From Tritrichomonas foetus (lineage: Eukaryota > Parabasalia > Tritrichomonadida > Tritrichomonadidae), in NCBI GenBank assembly GCA_001839685.1, contig MLAK01000727.1, positions 1-64,000 on the forward strand: a stretch of DNA of 64,000 nucleotides, given 5' to 3'. Shown in pieces: positions 51,401-60,633 of the stretch. The notes below the pieces were generated by a model. That model saw nothing but the letters and a program-made list of their open reading frames with translations, searched no databases and was not told the DNA's origin. The first letter of the stretch is position 1. Each line of letters opens with the position of its first letter. A program made the translations under genes and the position numbers.

Positions 51401-51576
51401 ATATTGTGTTTAATGGGAAAAATCAACAGAGGCAACTACTTAATAAAGAAAAATCAATGCCAATTTTATATTCAGGTGTTGTGGTGCCACTATTTGAAAA
51501 CTTAAATGAACTGTCAAATGTTTTTAATGATATTTTACAAGTAGTTCAAAGGAATTCATCTGTTCTTTATAAATAA
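48409..51576 (+). CDS. GAF-repeat protein with degenerate phosphodiesterase
   Basis: 1055-aa protein. The N-terminal 750 residues hold about four GAF-like units (roughly 50-190, 195-335, 385-545, 555-745), the clearest being the third, with VDDGIAGHVI, VPI and GCIEVIKY. The C-terminal ~280 residues follow the fold of class I cyclic-nucleotide phosphodiesterases: FSWHHALDSF (837-846) matches the YHNWxHA motif, and RDECNIFKCF matches the later DEYNIF region. The HDxxHxG metal site reads RNLGRQE (873-879), the E-x-HH helix has CC, and the later Asp is Asn, so metal ligands are lost. It is probably a non-catalytic ligand sensor. ATG at 48409. Confidence 0.75.
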   Translation: MSTTPVVLIPVQRYNSLERKRIYSVPKVGPPSTLKNIKMIPQIPSVDSIFDNFLVNTSKSPLHLCLEEMVKSLLKSTNAQCWIFTDKVMNSPSLGKTTTINNSILCFSFRTNQITFVGNPQTHDCYDREVDGDAPIVYVPFADMVGKVLFVVKVGIINLSHDDRSRLEQITFKFKKVSHLILPLINQAQNSSQLNEFQEFLDEIELKFGLRLAQLFKKHGICELYTFKNGDFLPLGGKQINSVINDIGFAKDSLINEKISVIDNVLNAEGYNELYDGTDPEAAASIPFQFKKQVVSLVLRRKKVFTQAEINEILSYHKKLAKLLNDQILIQCHDASIQTESSFFNQNANDSTSDNHDKRKIETIAKNSEVIIKTELSTILLKLLSFTESISYNLSIENLIEISSSEIKKIFNADSSALLVVSGNELIAPFGKRFKVDDGIAGHVISEKLFMNTLNAKVHPKFDNVVDTLGKRQNTDNYVIQMMAVPIISISGSVLGCIEVIKYVPQETLNSENEEFAFFGDNEEKVLKALSVLISVHILNALIFSTAISLGKTLGSSCTMKNPLDRLTQMITDTFKAKRVTLYSYVKSQNKFELIKNSGLSAGNVSIFVRDATNTKRTIIFNGKDIHSFQNGLDKTLESTRSNICSGHSDIIKTIFSTLEESIECNSGNSKKTSLSMLKSIQSLNSIERIDVNDFIIAFPILSKDDSVLGAVEFVTPEQLFDEDLTLIELFALNLAAIIENINEKCRSELTLKEYLSTDEERKSNRPPAKLLIDQKKSYEISLQNFDVFQYDDINGIRIIFILFSNFDLQKKFSISNETLFNFSYNIMNTFLKVPTFSWHHALDSFQFAMSLLSKLEKSPIDVLATAVSCLCRNLGRQESEILKNEEYANNILNENYNAYEVICCEKVVSIISRDECNIFKCFLENEVKSLWELVFELIISTNLYKKLDTNDKLYDLKLISRCSIFAPAARSNKSCIRDKEYIDEILYRTVNIQEFPDIVFNGKNQQRQLLNKEKSMPILYSGVVVPLFENLNELSNVFNDILQVVQRNSSVLYK

Positions 51577-52037
51577 TAAGTGTTTTGTATTTGTAATTTA
51601 TGCGTTTTAGTAAAGATAGAATCACAAATTTTCATTATTTTTCTTTTGACTTTATTCATTCTTTTAAAACAAATCTTCTTATGAATTTATTTTGTGTTTT
51701 TCTAATGGTTTCTGTGATGAAATGCACCAAAAGATTGACATAATTTTTTGATCACATTAAAGAAATCAAAAATGATACAGAAATATATACAGAAGTAGAT
51801 ACAAAGTTATATACAAATGAAAATACAAAGGTATAACTGGTATGCCTTTCAACTCAAAAACTCTTTAGAAAAAGATGAAATAATAGAATCAAATGAATGT
51901 TTTAATACCTTTAAAAAAATACCAAGTTTATGTATTATTGTCCATAATGAAGAAGCCTCTAGGCAAGCTTTTCCAAGCTGAAATCACAAAACAATAAAAA
52001 TATAGAAAAGTAGAAATGAATCGAAAAAACAAAACAT
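51577..52037. other. Spacer between convergent genes
   Basis: About 460 bp of AT-rich DNA between the 3' ends of the GAF protein and the RRM protein. Nothing recognised. Confidence 0.4.
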
Positions 52038-52454
52038 TTAGTGCTTCCTCTTGTATGTTGCCCGCCTTCTTTTCCTCTTAAACGCAGTTACCTGCGGCGA
52101 TTCCCGTTTTCTGATGACTTGGATATTATGGCCGAGAAAAATGCGATTGTTCAATTTAAGGGCTGCTTCCACACTATCCACATCGCTAAATTCAACATAG
52201 GCATGACGGGGGACTCCTGAAAAGGGATCCGATATAATCGTGGTGCGAATTATTTCTCCACAACATGAAAAAAATTCATCCAATTTTTCTTTCGTAACTG
52301 TTGGATCGATTTTTCCGACAAAAATTGAAGCTTCGTTGTTTGGAGGGCCGTGAGAACGAGAATGGGTTGTCTGTGACTGAAGAAGTCCTGCATCCTTCAG
52401 GCGCTTCAATTCAGCAACTTTTTCTTTTACTTTTTGCAGTTCTTCTTCTAACAT
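52038..52454 (-). CDS. PABPN1-like RRM protein
   Basis: 138-aa nuclear poly(A)-binding-type protein. A short N-terminal coiled coil (EEELQKVKEKVAELKRL) precedes one RRM at about residues 42-118, with RNP2 IFVGKI and RNP1 HAYVEF, and a basic tail ending in KRKRRRATYKRKH. The order coiled coil, RRM, basic tail matches nuclear poly(A)-binding protein 2, which promotes poly(A) tail synthesis and export. The basic tail takes the place of that family's Arg-rich tail. ATG at 52452-52454; an AAAAAAGTT lies about 60 bp upstream. No intron seen. Confidence 0.9.
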   Translation of the reverse strand: MLEEELQKVKEKVAELKRLKDAGLLQSQTTHSRSHGPPNNEASIFVGKIDPTVTKEKLDEFFSCCGEIIRTTIISDPFSGVPRHAYVEFSDVDSVEAALKLNNRIFLGHNIQVIRKRESPQVTAFKRKRRRATYKRKH

Positions 52455-53987
52455 TGGAGAGACCTGTCGTTGAGAAAAATAAAAAGAAATCTAGTGAAAC
52501 AATCTATGTTTTTAACTTTTTTAATAATTATTTGGTCGTTTTAAATTTTGAATGACTTTGTTGTATCGTTGTTGGTCGACGGTTAATCTTGTGAAGTTCA
52601 CAAGTCAATTGAATGAGGATTTTACATCTCATCTGAGATGAAATTCTGGTTGATTAAAATTCTGATAAAGTGGTAAAAATGATGTGTGATAATAAATCAC
52701 CGATTTATTATTTTGATTCGATTTTTTTTTTATTTTGCCATCATTGAGCAACAGAGAGAGAGACAATCAAACAAAAACATCTTTTTTCAGTGAGATTAAT
52801 GTTGAGAATCATTTGTCAGAATATTATAAAAAAAAAATGCCCCAAAAGTAATTCCAGGAATGTTATCATGACTTTTAATTGGTAAAATGACGAATATTCT
52901 TCTCAATCATAACATTATAATACTCATTACTAAATCATTTCGAAATAAACTAAAATATCAAATAAATAGTTAGTTTTCCGCTTCGGTGTTTCCTCTTATC
53001 TGACATTTGAAAACTAATCAATTTACTCTTTATATAATTATTGATTTGCCAATTCAAAAATTTGGAAATAAAAACAGCTGATGAATATTATTAATGTTTC
53101 AATTCACAATCGACAGCAGAGCCATTACTTCTTAAATATTGTAAGAAAATATTCGAAATATGTTTTAAATGAATATATGAAAGAGTTGATCAAAAGTTAT
53201 CGCTATATTTCATTAATATGAATTATGTAGACGAAGATTCTCCAATTGGAATTTGGATTTAAATCACTTTAATTTGCTTCTTTTGATTATAAAAATCATC
53301 AGAAAAATCACAAAGACAACAACAATCTCAATACTTTCGAAAAAATAATGAATGGCGATTCAAGCTATTTTAGATTTCTCAAAACAAGGCTTTTATTCTA
53401 TTATGCATTGAATAATTTTGATTTATTGAGGGAACGACAATATAAACTGGTTGTAACCATTTAGATCTCTGTGACTTGATAGTAAATTCGTTATAAAATC
53501 ACTTTTTCAATTCACCTATCCAACTTTTGAAATGTTATTCAATAAATCTCAAATAATCAACATTGAATAATTCACTCCATTTGATTAAATTATTTTGCAT
53601 GAAACTTTTTAAATTAAATTAGCGAATAACTAATTTGAGAAATTAAAATCTGAAAATACACTCACTAATATAATTGATTCACTTTATTATTCCTTTGAAA
53701 AATTCACATACAGTTCGAAAGAACTCTACCGAATATGTAAGCAAAAAGTTACCGTATATCATTATTTAATCAAAAAGTTCCTTTTTATTATTCATTAGAT
53801 AATCGTCATTGAAAAGAGGGATAAATGATAGAAAAAACGTGACGAATTTGTATTGTTTACAAAAATTATCTTCATTATTGAACAACTTTTCCATGATTTT
53901 ATTATCAATTCTATCAAATTGAAATGTCATTCTAAGGAATAAATTTGTCAATTCAATACAATCAATTGAATAACTAAAATTTATCTC
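52455..53987. other. Long intergenic region between divergent genes
   Basis: About 1.5 kb of AT-rich DNA. AAAAAGTT motifs occur near 53746 and 53771. A minus-strand open frame at 53766-54002 overlaps the kinase start and looks spurious. No gene seen. Confidence 0.45.
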
Positions 53988-55016
53988 ATGCAGCAAAAGC
54001 ACGCCCCACCAACCCGAATTCGTCGTTACAGACTCCTATCATTAATAGGAAGCACGCTAAATTCAGATGTTTATGTTGCTGTCGTTCCAAGCACAAACCA
54101 GAAAATCGTAATGAAATTAATTCCACACGTTAAAAATGAAGACGAAGAAATTCCTTTTCCTTCCCGCATGGAGACAATCGAACGCGAATGCCAAATACAC
54201 AGACGCCTCAGCCACCCCTACATCATGCCTGTTGTTGATACTTTCGATTATCAAAATTTTCGAGTTATTTTAATGCCGCGAGCCTTCGGAGGGTCCCTTG
54301 GCGAGAGGAAAATAAGGGACCCAAAGTCAGTAACCAAGATTATGTATCGTTCCTTGAAAGCGCTCCAATATTTGCATGTATGCAATATCTTACATGGCGA
54401 CATCAAACCAACAAATATAATGATAGACAATATTACAGATTCCGATTCAAAAAGTTTCGACTCATTTTCGAAAAACGATTTTAAAGATCATAAAAATGAT
54501 TCGAAATGCGAATTTTCTCGAAACGATTCAAAAAGTGATACGAAAAATGATCAGCAAAAATATTGTGAAGAACCTGTGCCACTTTTCATAGATTTTGGAC
54601 ATGCCAGGGAATTGTCGAATAAGCATTTTTGCCATTGCCATAATATGACCTGTTCATTTTCATCGCCTGAGCTCCTCGCATTGAAACCTCATAGTTTTCC
54701 ATCTGATATTTGGTCCCTTGCTGCAACATTTATATTCATGATAACTGGTCGGGAAATTTTACGATTAAAAAATATTGAAATCATGGCCAAAGAAGCCCTC
54801 AATTTAAAATTAACTTTCAATGAAAGAGAGTATTCTAATTATCCATCATCACTTCAGGATCTCCTCCAATCGATGTTGAATCGGGCCCCAGAAAAACGGC
54901 CAAATGTCCATAAATGTCTTGCCCATGAGTTTTTCGAAGAAATGCTCGGCGCTGGATGGATACGCCGCGAAAATGATAGAGTGCCACCAATCCCAGCAAA
55001 AGAAAGATTATGTTAA
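53988..55016 (+). CDS. Protein kinase with activation-side insert
   Basis: 342-aa kinase-like protein. The glycine loop is poor (GSTLNSDVYVAV), but the ATP lysine (IVMKLI), catalytic Asp (HGDIKPTN, with Gly for the usual Arg) and DFG (IDFGHAREL) are present, so activity is possible. Between the catalytic loop and DFG lies an insert of about 45 residues, Asp/Ser/Lys/Asn-rich (near residues 145-195). SSPE replaces the usual APE. A His/Cys pair (HFCHCHNMTC) stands where the activation loop should be. The subfamily is unclear. ATG at 53988. Confidence 0.88.
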   Translation: MQQKHAPPTRIRRYRLLSLIGSTLNSDVYVAVVPSTNQKIVMKLIPHVKNEDEEIPFPSRMETIERECQIHRRLSHPYIMPVVDTFDYQNFRVILMPRAFGGSLGERKIRDPKSVTKIMYRSLKALQYLHVCNILHGDIKPTNIMIDNITDSDSKSFDSFSKNDFKDHKNDSKCEFSRNDSKSDTKNDQQKYCEEPVPLFIDFGHARELSNKHFCHCHNMTCSFSSPELLALKPHSFPSDIWSLAATFIFMITGREILRLKNIEIMAKEALNLKLTFNEREYSNYPSSLQDLLQSMLNRAPEKRPNVHKCLAHEFFEEMLGAGWIRRENDRVPPIPAKERLC

Positions 55017-55399
55017 TAGAATTAATTATAATATTAAACGCGGAATAGATTTTCTAATTCATTCTTTTCTTTCCCTTGCATTTTCGTGCTTGATTTGAAT
55101 CGCAATTCGTATAAAAAAAATATCAGAGCTGAGCTTTGATTTGATTTTGAGGAAATATTAGAGCTTCGTTTTTGAAGGAAGCGACGTTTTTGTTGCATTT
55201 CCTTTTATTTATTGATCAAATAGAAATATCTTCGAAATCGATGATGAACCATGATTTGGTAGCGAACGTGTTTTTCAAGTCGGTAATGTGCGTAATATTC
55301 CTGGGGAAATGGGAGATGTGATGATCAGGTTAATTATTAAATTTATAATCTGAATTTTGGTAAATTTTTAAACGTACAAAAATTCCTCAAAAATAACAA
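55017..55399. other. Spacer with a possible coding trace
   Basis: About 380 bp. Between roughly 55219 and 55330 the minus strand has an open stretch of about 36 codons with protein-like content, including HFPRNITHIT and SWFIIDFEDI, ending in a stop, but with no start codon. It may be a gene remnant or chance. Confidence 0.3.
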
Positions 55400-56764
55400 A
55401 TGTTTCTTTCAAGAACGAGACAAATTAAAGAACCGCCTCCAAAACCATCATCGAAAAAAGCTCCGAGAATTAAACCACCAAAATATGTTTATAAGCTTGA
55501 AGAAGACACCAGTATTACTCAAATTGTGATGTCGATAACAAATGGATTATTAATTAAACAAATTCAACCCGAACTTTATCCAATGATCATTCCCTATTTA
55601 CGTATAAAACGTGAACATCTAATTCAAGATAGAAATCTATATGCAGTCAAAACTTTGGATAAAGCAATTGATGATATTGAAGATTATTATATCAAGGAAG
55701 AACGTAAAAGAGAGCAAAAACGTCAAAGAGAACTTGCTCGTGAAGCATATGAAGCCCAGAAAGCAAGAGAAGAAGAAGAAAGAAGAAAAAATCAGAATCG
55801 ATTCACTCCACAAGAAATTGAAGCAAATACGGAGTTGGCACTCTCTGGGAATTTCGACAAAATTGATCCACGCATTTATAAAGCCATAACAGCAGAACTA
55901 AGGAAAAGACATCATCGAGCTGTCAAAGAAGAAAACTATAAATACGCATCGAGCATTGATTCAGCTTCGAAGCGTGTTACAATGCTGGATAATGAGTTAA
56001 AATATGGAGAAATGGTAAACAAGCAAGTCAAAAATTATGCAGACAAAGTTGACAATTTAAGAAATGAATTTTATGAAATTAAATATGAATGGAAAGAAAG
56101 AATAGCTGAAGCTAAACGGCAAAGAGACGAAGATATAAAAGATCTTAAAGAACAAATCGATATAAGCATGAAAGAATTTGATTTACAATATGATATGGAA
56201 GTTCCTTTACAATATAAAAAATACTCAGCCAATTATTTGGATATGAGAGTAAAAGAAAGAAATTTGATGAATTCTAAAAGATTTGAAGAAGCTCATGAAA
56301 TGAAAGAATTAGCTGATAAGCGACAGGCTGAAGAAGAGAAATATTTTAGAGATAAATACCATGCTGATTTAGAGCTGAGAAGGAATGATTATATTAAGAA
56401 AATTCAAGATAAAATATATGTTCGCTTAGAAAACTCGGAAATGTCACTGCTTCAAATGGAACGTGAAGCAGATCGCGAAATTGATCATATTAAAAAAGCA
56501 TTAAAACGATATGAAATGCATAAAACAGAAGCAGAGCAATTTGCAGCAGTTATCAATCCAACAGCCCCAAATTCTGCTCGAAGAAACAGAAACACAAGGG
56601 ATAGTCAGAGATCACAAAGAATTAAAGATTTAAAGACGCCTCGATCTTTTCAAGAAGAACAAAATCATCGTGATACTTTCCGTCAAAGAAGAGCGATTAA
56701 TAATTTGATGTATTCAAAACTTGGTATCCCACAAGTTAAAAAGGTACAGAAACGAGAATATTGA
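55400..56764 (+). CDS. Coiled-coil protein, function unknown
   Basis: 454-aa, strongly charged protein. After a basic Pro/Lys-rich leader (1-35) comes a conserved-looking helical unit (SITQIVMSITNGLLIKQI, then PELYPMIIPYL), then long charged helices from about 90 to 400 rich in Glu, Lys, Arg and Tyr. A second unit (FTPQEIEANTELALSGNFD, then IDPRIYKAITAELRKR) repeats the 'nest of helices plus Tyr-pairs' pattern of the first, suggesting an internal duplication. The C terminus is basic. Such proteins are common in trichomonads and are likely cytoskeletal, but nothing specific is known. ATG at 55400. Confidence 0.85.
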   Translation: MFLSRTRQIKEPPPKPSSKKAPRIKPPKYVYKLEEDTSITQIVMSITNGLLIKQIQPELYPMIIPYLRIKREHLIQDRNLYAVKTLDKAIDDIEDYYIKEERKREQKRQRELAREAYEAQKAREEEERRKNQNRFTPQEIEANTELALSGNFDKIDPRIYKAITAELRKRHHRAVKEENYKYASSIDSASKRVTMLDNELKYGEMVNKQVKNYADKVDNLRNEFYEIKYEWKERIAEAKRQRDEDIKDLKEQIDISMKEFDLQYDMEVPLQYKKYSANYLDMRVKERNLMNSKRFEEAHEMKELADKRQAEEEKYFRDKYHADLELRRNDYIKKIQDKIYVRLENSEMSLLQMEREADREIDHIKKALKRYEMHKTEAEQFAAVINPTAPNSARRNRNTRDSQRSQRIKDLKTPRSFQEEQNHRDTFRQRRAINNLMYSKLGIPQVKKVQKREY

Positions 56765-58217
56765 AGTAGAAAGGGAAAGCTTGAAATCGCACTTAGTTGG
56801 CTGATACATTTCGAATCAAAATTATAGTATAAATGTTTTATTATGTATGATATTTTCGTTTTCTTTTTGATTGAGAATTTCAGAATTCCAACTTTTACTG
56901 GTATTATTAATCCATTTGGGGAATTTATAATTTAGCTTTCATTTTATCATTACAACAAAGATTTCTTAAGCTATTTAACAATGATAATATTCAATAAATT
57001 TCAAATAACACTTTTAATCCAATTCATATGTTGATTCTTCTTGGAGAAAATGAATAATTTCATAATTATTTCCAATAATGCTAATAATATTACTAAGTAT
57101 TTAGTGAATATTCAATTTATATTTATCGAAGATAACGAATAGCATTAATTAAGCCAAATTTCAATAATATTCAAGAAGAATAACTCCTCTCTCTTGATTG
57201 CTAACATCTGGATTATTTGTTCGAGAGATAAACCCAATGAAATGATTTAAATCATAAGGAATGATTTGTACAATTTCATATTCTGAATGAATCTTTAATC
57301 AAATTTTATATTCCTTTCTTTCTTTCCTTCAATTTAAGAGCCTATTTTTTGGATTTTCTGACTTGATTGATGATATGTACATTATTGTTAAGTTCTTCTA
57401 CAAAATCAACCTGTTATTTTAATTGCTAATAACATTCTTAACTTAATTTGCTGATTTTTTATTATTATTTTTTTATTTTTTGGACAAGAACTGAAATGTC
57501 AAAAATGTATTATTCAACATAGGATAGTAGAAAATGTGTGTATGATTTGAAAATCAGAAAATAATTTGATTTATTCAATGAAAATTTCAATGAATTTGTG
57601 AAATTAAAACCTTTTATACAAGTGTAAAGATTTCATCATCTTGTAATATTGGAATTAGAAAAAAATCTCTGTAAATTTAAAAGATTTAGCGTCATGAAAA
57701 TTCGGGGGACGATAAAGTTCAAGGTCAATTTTTACAAATGAAATTTAAAATTCCTCAATGGATAAAAATAAGAGATTTTAACATGAGGATAAAACCATAT
57801 TGATAGCATCACTAGTATAGATAATTGGTTGCCAAAATTCAGGATAAACTAGAAACTCACTCGTGATATTCCAAACTGATGTTGAGTTTTTCAGTTTTCA
57901 CAAATTGATGCCGATATTATTGAAAATTGTGAGATGAGGTTTTTAAATGAGATAAACTTATACAAATTCTCAAAAGTTGACTACAAAATTCAATCTAGAT
58001 TTTTGAATTTTGTGAGTTCTGAACTTTTTAAATATTTTAAAATATATTCTGTGCTAAATCAATGTTGATTAAGGTAAATAAAAATATTAAGAAAAAGTTG
58101 AATTTCAGAAAACATTCTTAAATTGAAGGAAACCCCTTGTCTTGAGGAGATTGTGAATTAAAAAAGTTTGATAATTGAGAAGGTATGTTTTAGAAAAAGT
58201 TTACAAAAAAATTCGTG
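56765..58217. other. Long intergenic region
   Basis: About 1.45 kb of AT-rich DNA with no defensible frame. AAAAAGTT copies lie near 58090, 58160 and 58195, close to the next gene's start. Confidence 0.45.
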
Positions 58218-60117
58218 ATGATTCTTTTGATAATTCTCGCACGTTTCCAATACAACATCACGACAGCCAATACCACTGTTTATAACTACTCAGAAAACGA
58301 CGATATTTTCTTTCAAATTCCGATTCCACGAACCGCATTTTTTGTCCATTCTACAGATAATCTAATTATCAGCGTTAATGTTCGAACTTGCGAGAACAAG
58401 CAGCATTTTGGCTTCATCGGAGCACCAACACGTAGTTTTGGTGTGTTTTTCGGCAGTTCAACAGGCTCCATAAATATCCATGTGAAAAATGATACTCTTT
58501 TTGCCTTTAGCACAATGTTCATACCGTACGAATGCGGGGTTGTTCACATGTCTACAGCGATTGAAGAAAAATTCGACCTTTTCTATGGAGTAGGAAGTAA
58601 TGAAACATTAGTGCCAAATCGAACAGTTTGTTTTTGGCACGCCACATACTCGTACGTTAATACGACAGTTGATCTTATCCAAAGCAACGAAAGCGACACT
58701 CAATTCGAGTTTTTAACAAACACGCATAGATATTCATGCAATAAGCCAATTGACGAAGAACTTGACAAAAATGAGTCTAGGCCGGAAAATCCTGATTGGC
58801 CAGATTGGAAGCCCGATGAGAACGAGACCTGGCCGTGGTGGCCTGATCTGAAACCAGATAAAAATGAATCAAAGCCAGAGAAACCTGACTGGAAGCCTGA
58901 CAAAAATCATTCAAAACCAGATAGGCCAACTCGACCAGATAAACCTGAAGATGACAAAGATAAAGAAAATGATAAAGAAAAAGATCAAGGAAATGATAAA
59001 GAAAAAGATCAAGGAAATGATAAAGACAAAGATAAAGAAAATGATAAAGAAAAAGATCAAGGAAATGATAAAGAAAANNNNNNNNNNNNNNNNNNNNNNN
59101 NNNNNNNNNNNNNNNNNNNNNNNNNNNNNNNNAAATGATAAAGAAAAAGATCAAGGAAATGATAAAGAAAATGATAAAGAACAAGATCAAGGAAATGCAA
59201 AAGAAGACGGCAAAGAGTATGATAAAAATGGAAAAGGTGATAAAAAAGAGACTAGAATATTGAAGATGAAACGCAGATCAAAACTGCGAATAATGCAAGA
59301 AACAGAGCCAGAAAATCAACAAGATAAGCCTGAAAAACCAGGCAAGAAACTAGGAAGCATAAACAACATAGTCTTGCATGGAGGAGGCAAATTTGAAGAA
59401 CGTCACACAGGCAACTCTTTCATGTCCCTTCATATTGGAAAACAAAAAGACAGTGATCTCTCGCTTCATTTGCGCATATTCGGTGCAAGTATTCCTCCAC
59501 CAATTGTTCAACCTTCTGAAAAACCTAGCGGCAAACCAAGACCCAGTCGCGATCCATGGTTTGACAAAGACCCACGTAACCATCAAGTTGTACAAAATCA
59601 CCAAAACCCCAACCCTGGAGCACATCAGGAGTCATTCCATGCAATTCTTGTTCCATCTGAACAGCCTCAATTCCTTGTCGATGAAGAACATTTTCCTGTT
59701 CCAAAACCAGACCATCGAACACCATCCCGTCCAGATTTTGATTTCGATTTTGGTGGTGAAGATGAAGGAGCAAACGAAGATGTAGTCGGAAGGCATCGAC
59801 CAGACCCACCCCAAATCGTTGCAATGGGTCTCCTCGCAGTTTGCTTCGTTTGCACAATTGTGATAATTATATGTGTTGCTTTCATTCTCACAAAGAAAAG
59901 ACAACTAGATGAAAGGAATGCACGACTCGCCTTGATCGAACGCGAAAAAGAAGAGATAGAAAGCGGATTACGAAAGCTCCCTCATATTTCAAAGGCAACA
60001 AACCCAGTCCCCCATCCAGCCCTCCTCGACGGAATTTATGACTCTCGTGATACAGTAAAGGAAAGAGAAAATGATGGCAGCGCCCTTAACTGCGAGTCGA
60101 GTGATGGAAAACTATGA
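58218..60117 (+). CDS. Type I surface protein with charged octapeptide repeat
   Basis: Predicted single-pass membrane protein of about 630 aa. From ATG 58218 a short hydrophobic leader (MILLIILARF) may be a signal peptide. The ectodomain has many N-x-T/S sites, then a Pro/Trp/Lys/Asp linker and a tandem repeat around NDKEKDQG (24 bp). The repeat spans a 55-base gap (59078-59132), after which the frame is offset, so the gap length is wrong or a shift exists. A second globular stretch follows, then a membrane segment near 59812-59895 (MGLLAVCFVCTIVIII), a basic stop-transfer (KKRQ) and a 75-residue cytosolic tail. This layout is typical of trichomonad surface proteins; ligand unknown. Confidence 0.75.
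58960..59195. repeat. 24-bp coding tandem repeat around an assembly gap
   Basis: Units close to GATAAAGAAAAAGATCAAGG plus AAAT repeat on both sides of the N run, encoding NDKEKDQG and variants (DKDKDKEN, ENDKEQDQ). The array is the reason the assembly failed; the true number of units is unknown. Confidence 0.85.
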
Positions 60118-60633
60118 TTTTTATTTTGTATGTATTATATTTTGTATGTAAATAATAATTTTATTATTCAAAGGCTTTGTTTTATATTTGTACTTGAGTT
60201 GTGTGTAAATAATAACTATCAACGAATTATTTGAATTCAATTTCTGCTGAATAAAAAATTAAACTTTTTTTCAACCATCAATTAATTTCACAACAATTTC
60301 AATGAATTCTTCAATGAAATGATGAGGAGTATATTGTATTAAAGTGTTTACATTGCTTTTATATAATTTCTTTTAAAATATCTGACTGCTCAGTGATATA
60401 CAAACAATAATGATTATCATTAATAATCATGGGAATGTATTAGATCATATCTTGATTTCATATCACTCCAATATGATATATCATATATTTATGTTGAGAT
60501 GAACATCATTTGTTACAAAAATCCTAACTTTTTGAAGTCATGAATAGTGAAGCACATAAACCTTTGAAAATAATGAATTTTGCAGTTAACTAATCAATTC
60601 TTAACCTCGATTGAATGCTAACCTAAATTTTTG
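60118..60633. other. Intergenic DNA upstream of presenilin
   Basis: About 515 bp of AT-rich DNA. AACTTTTT occurs near 60525, about 105 bp before the presenilin ATG. Small AT palindromes are present, none remarkable. Confidence 0.4.
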
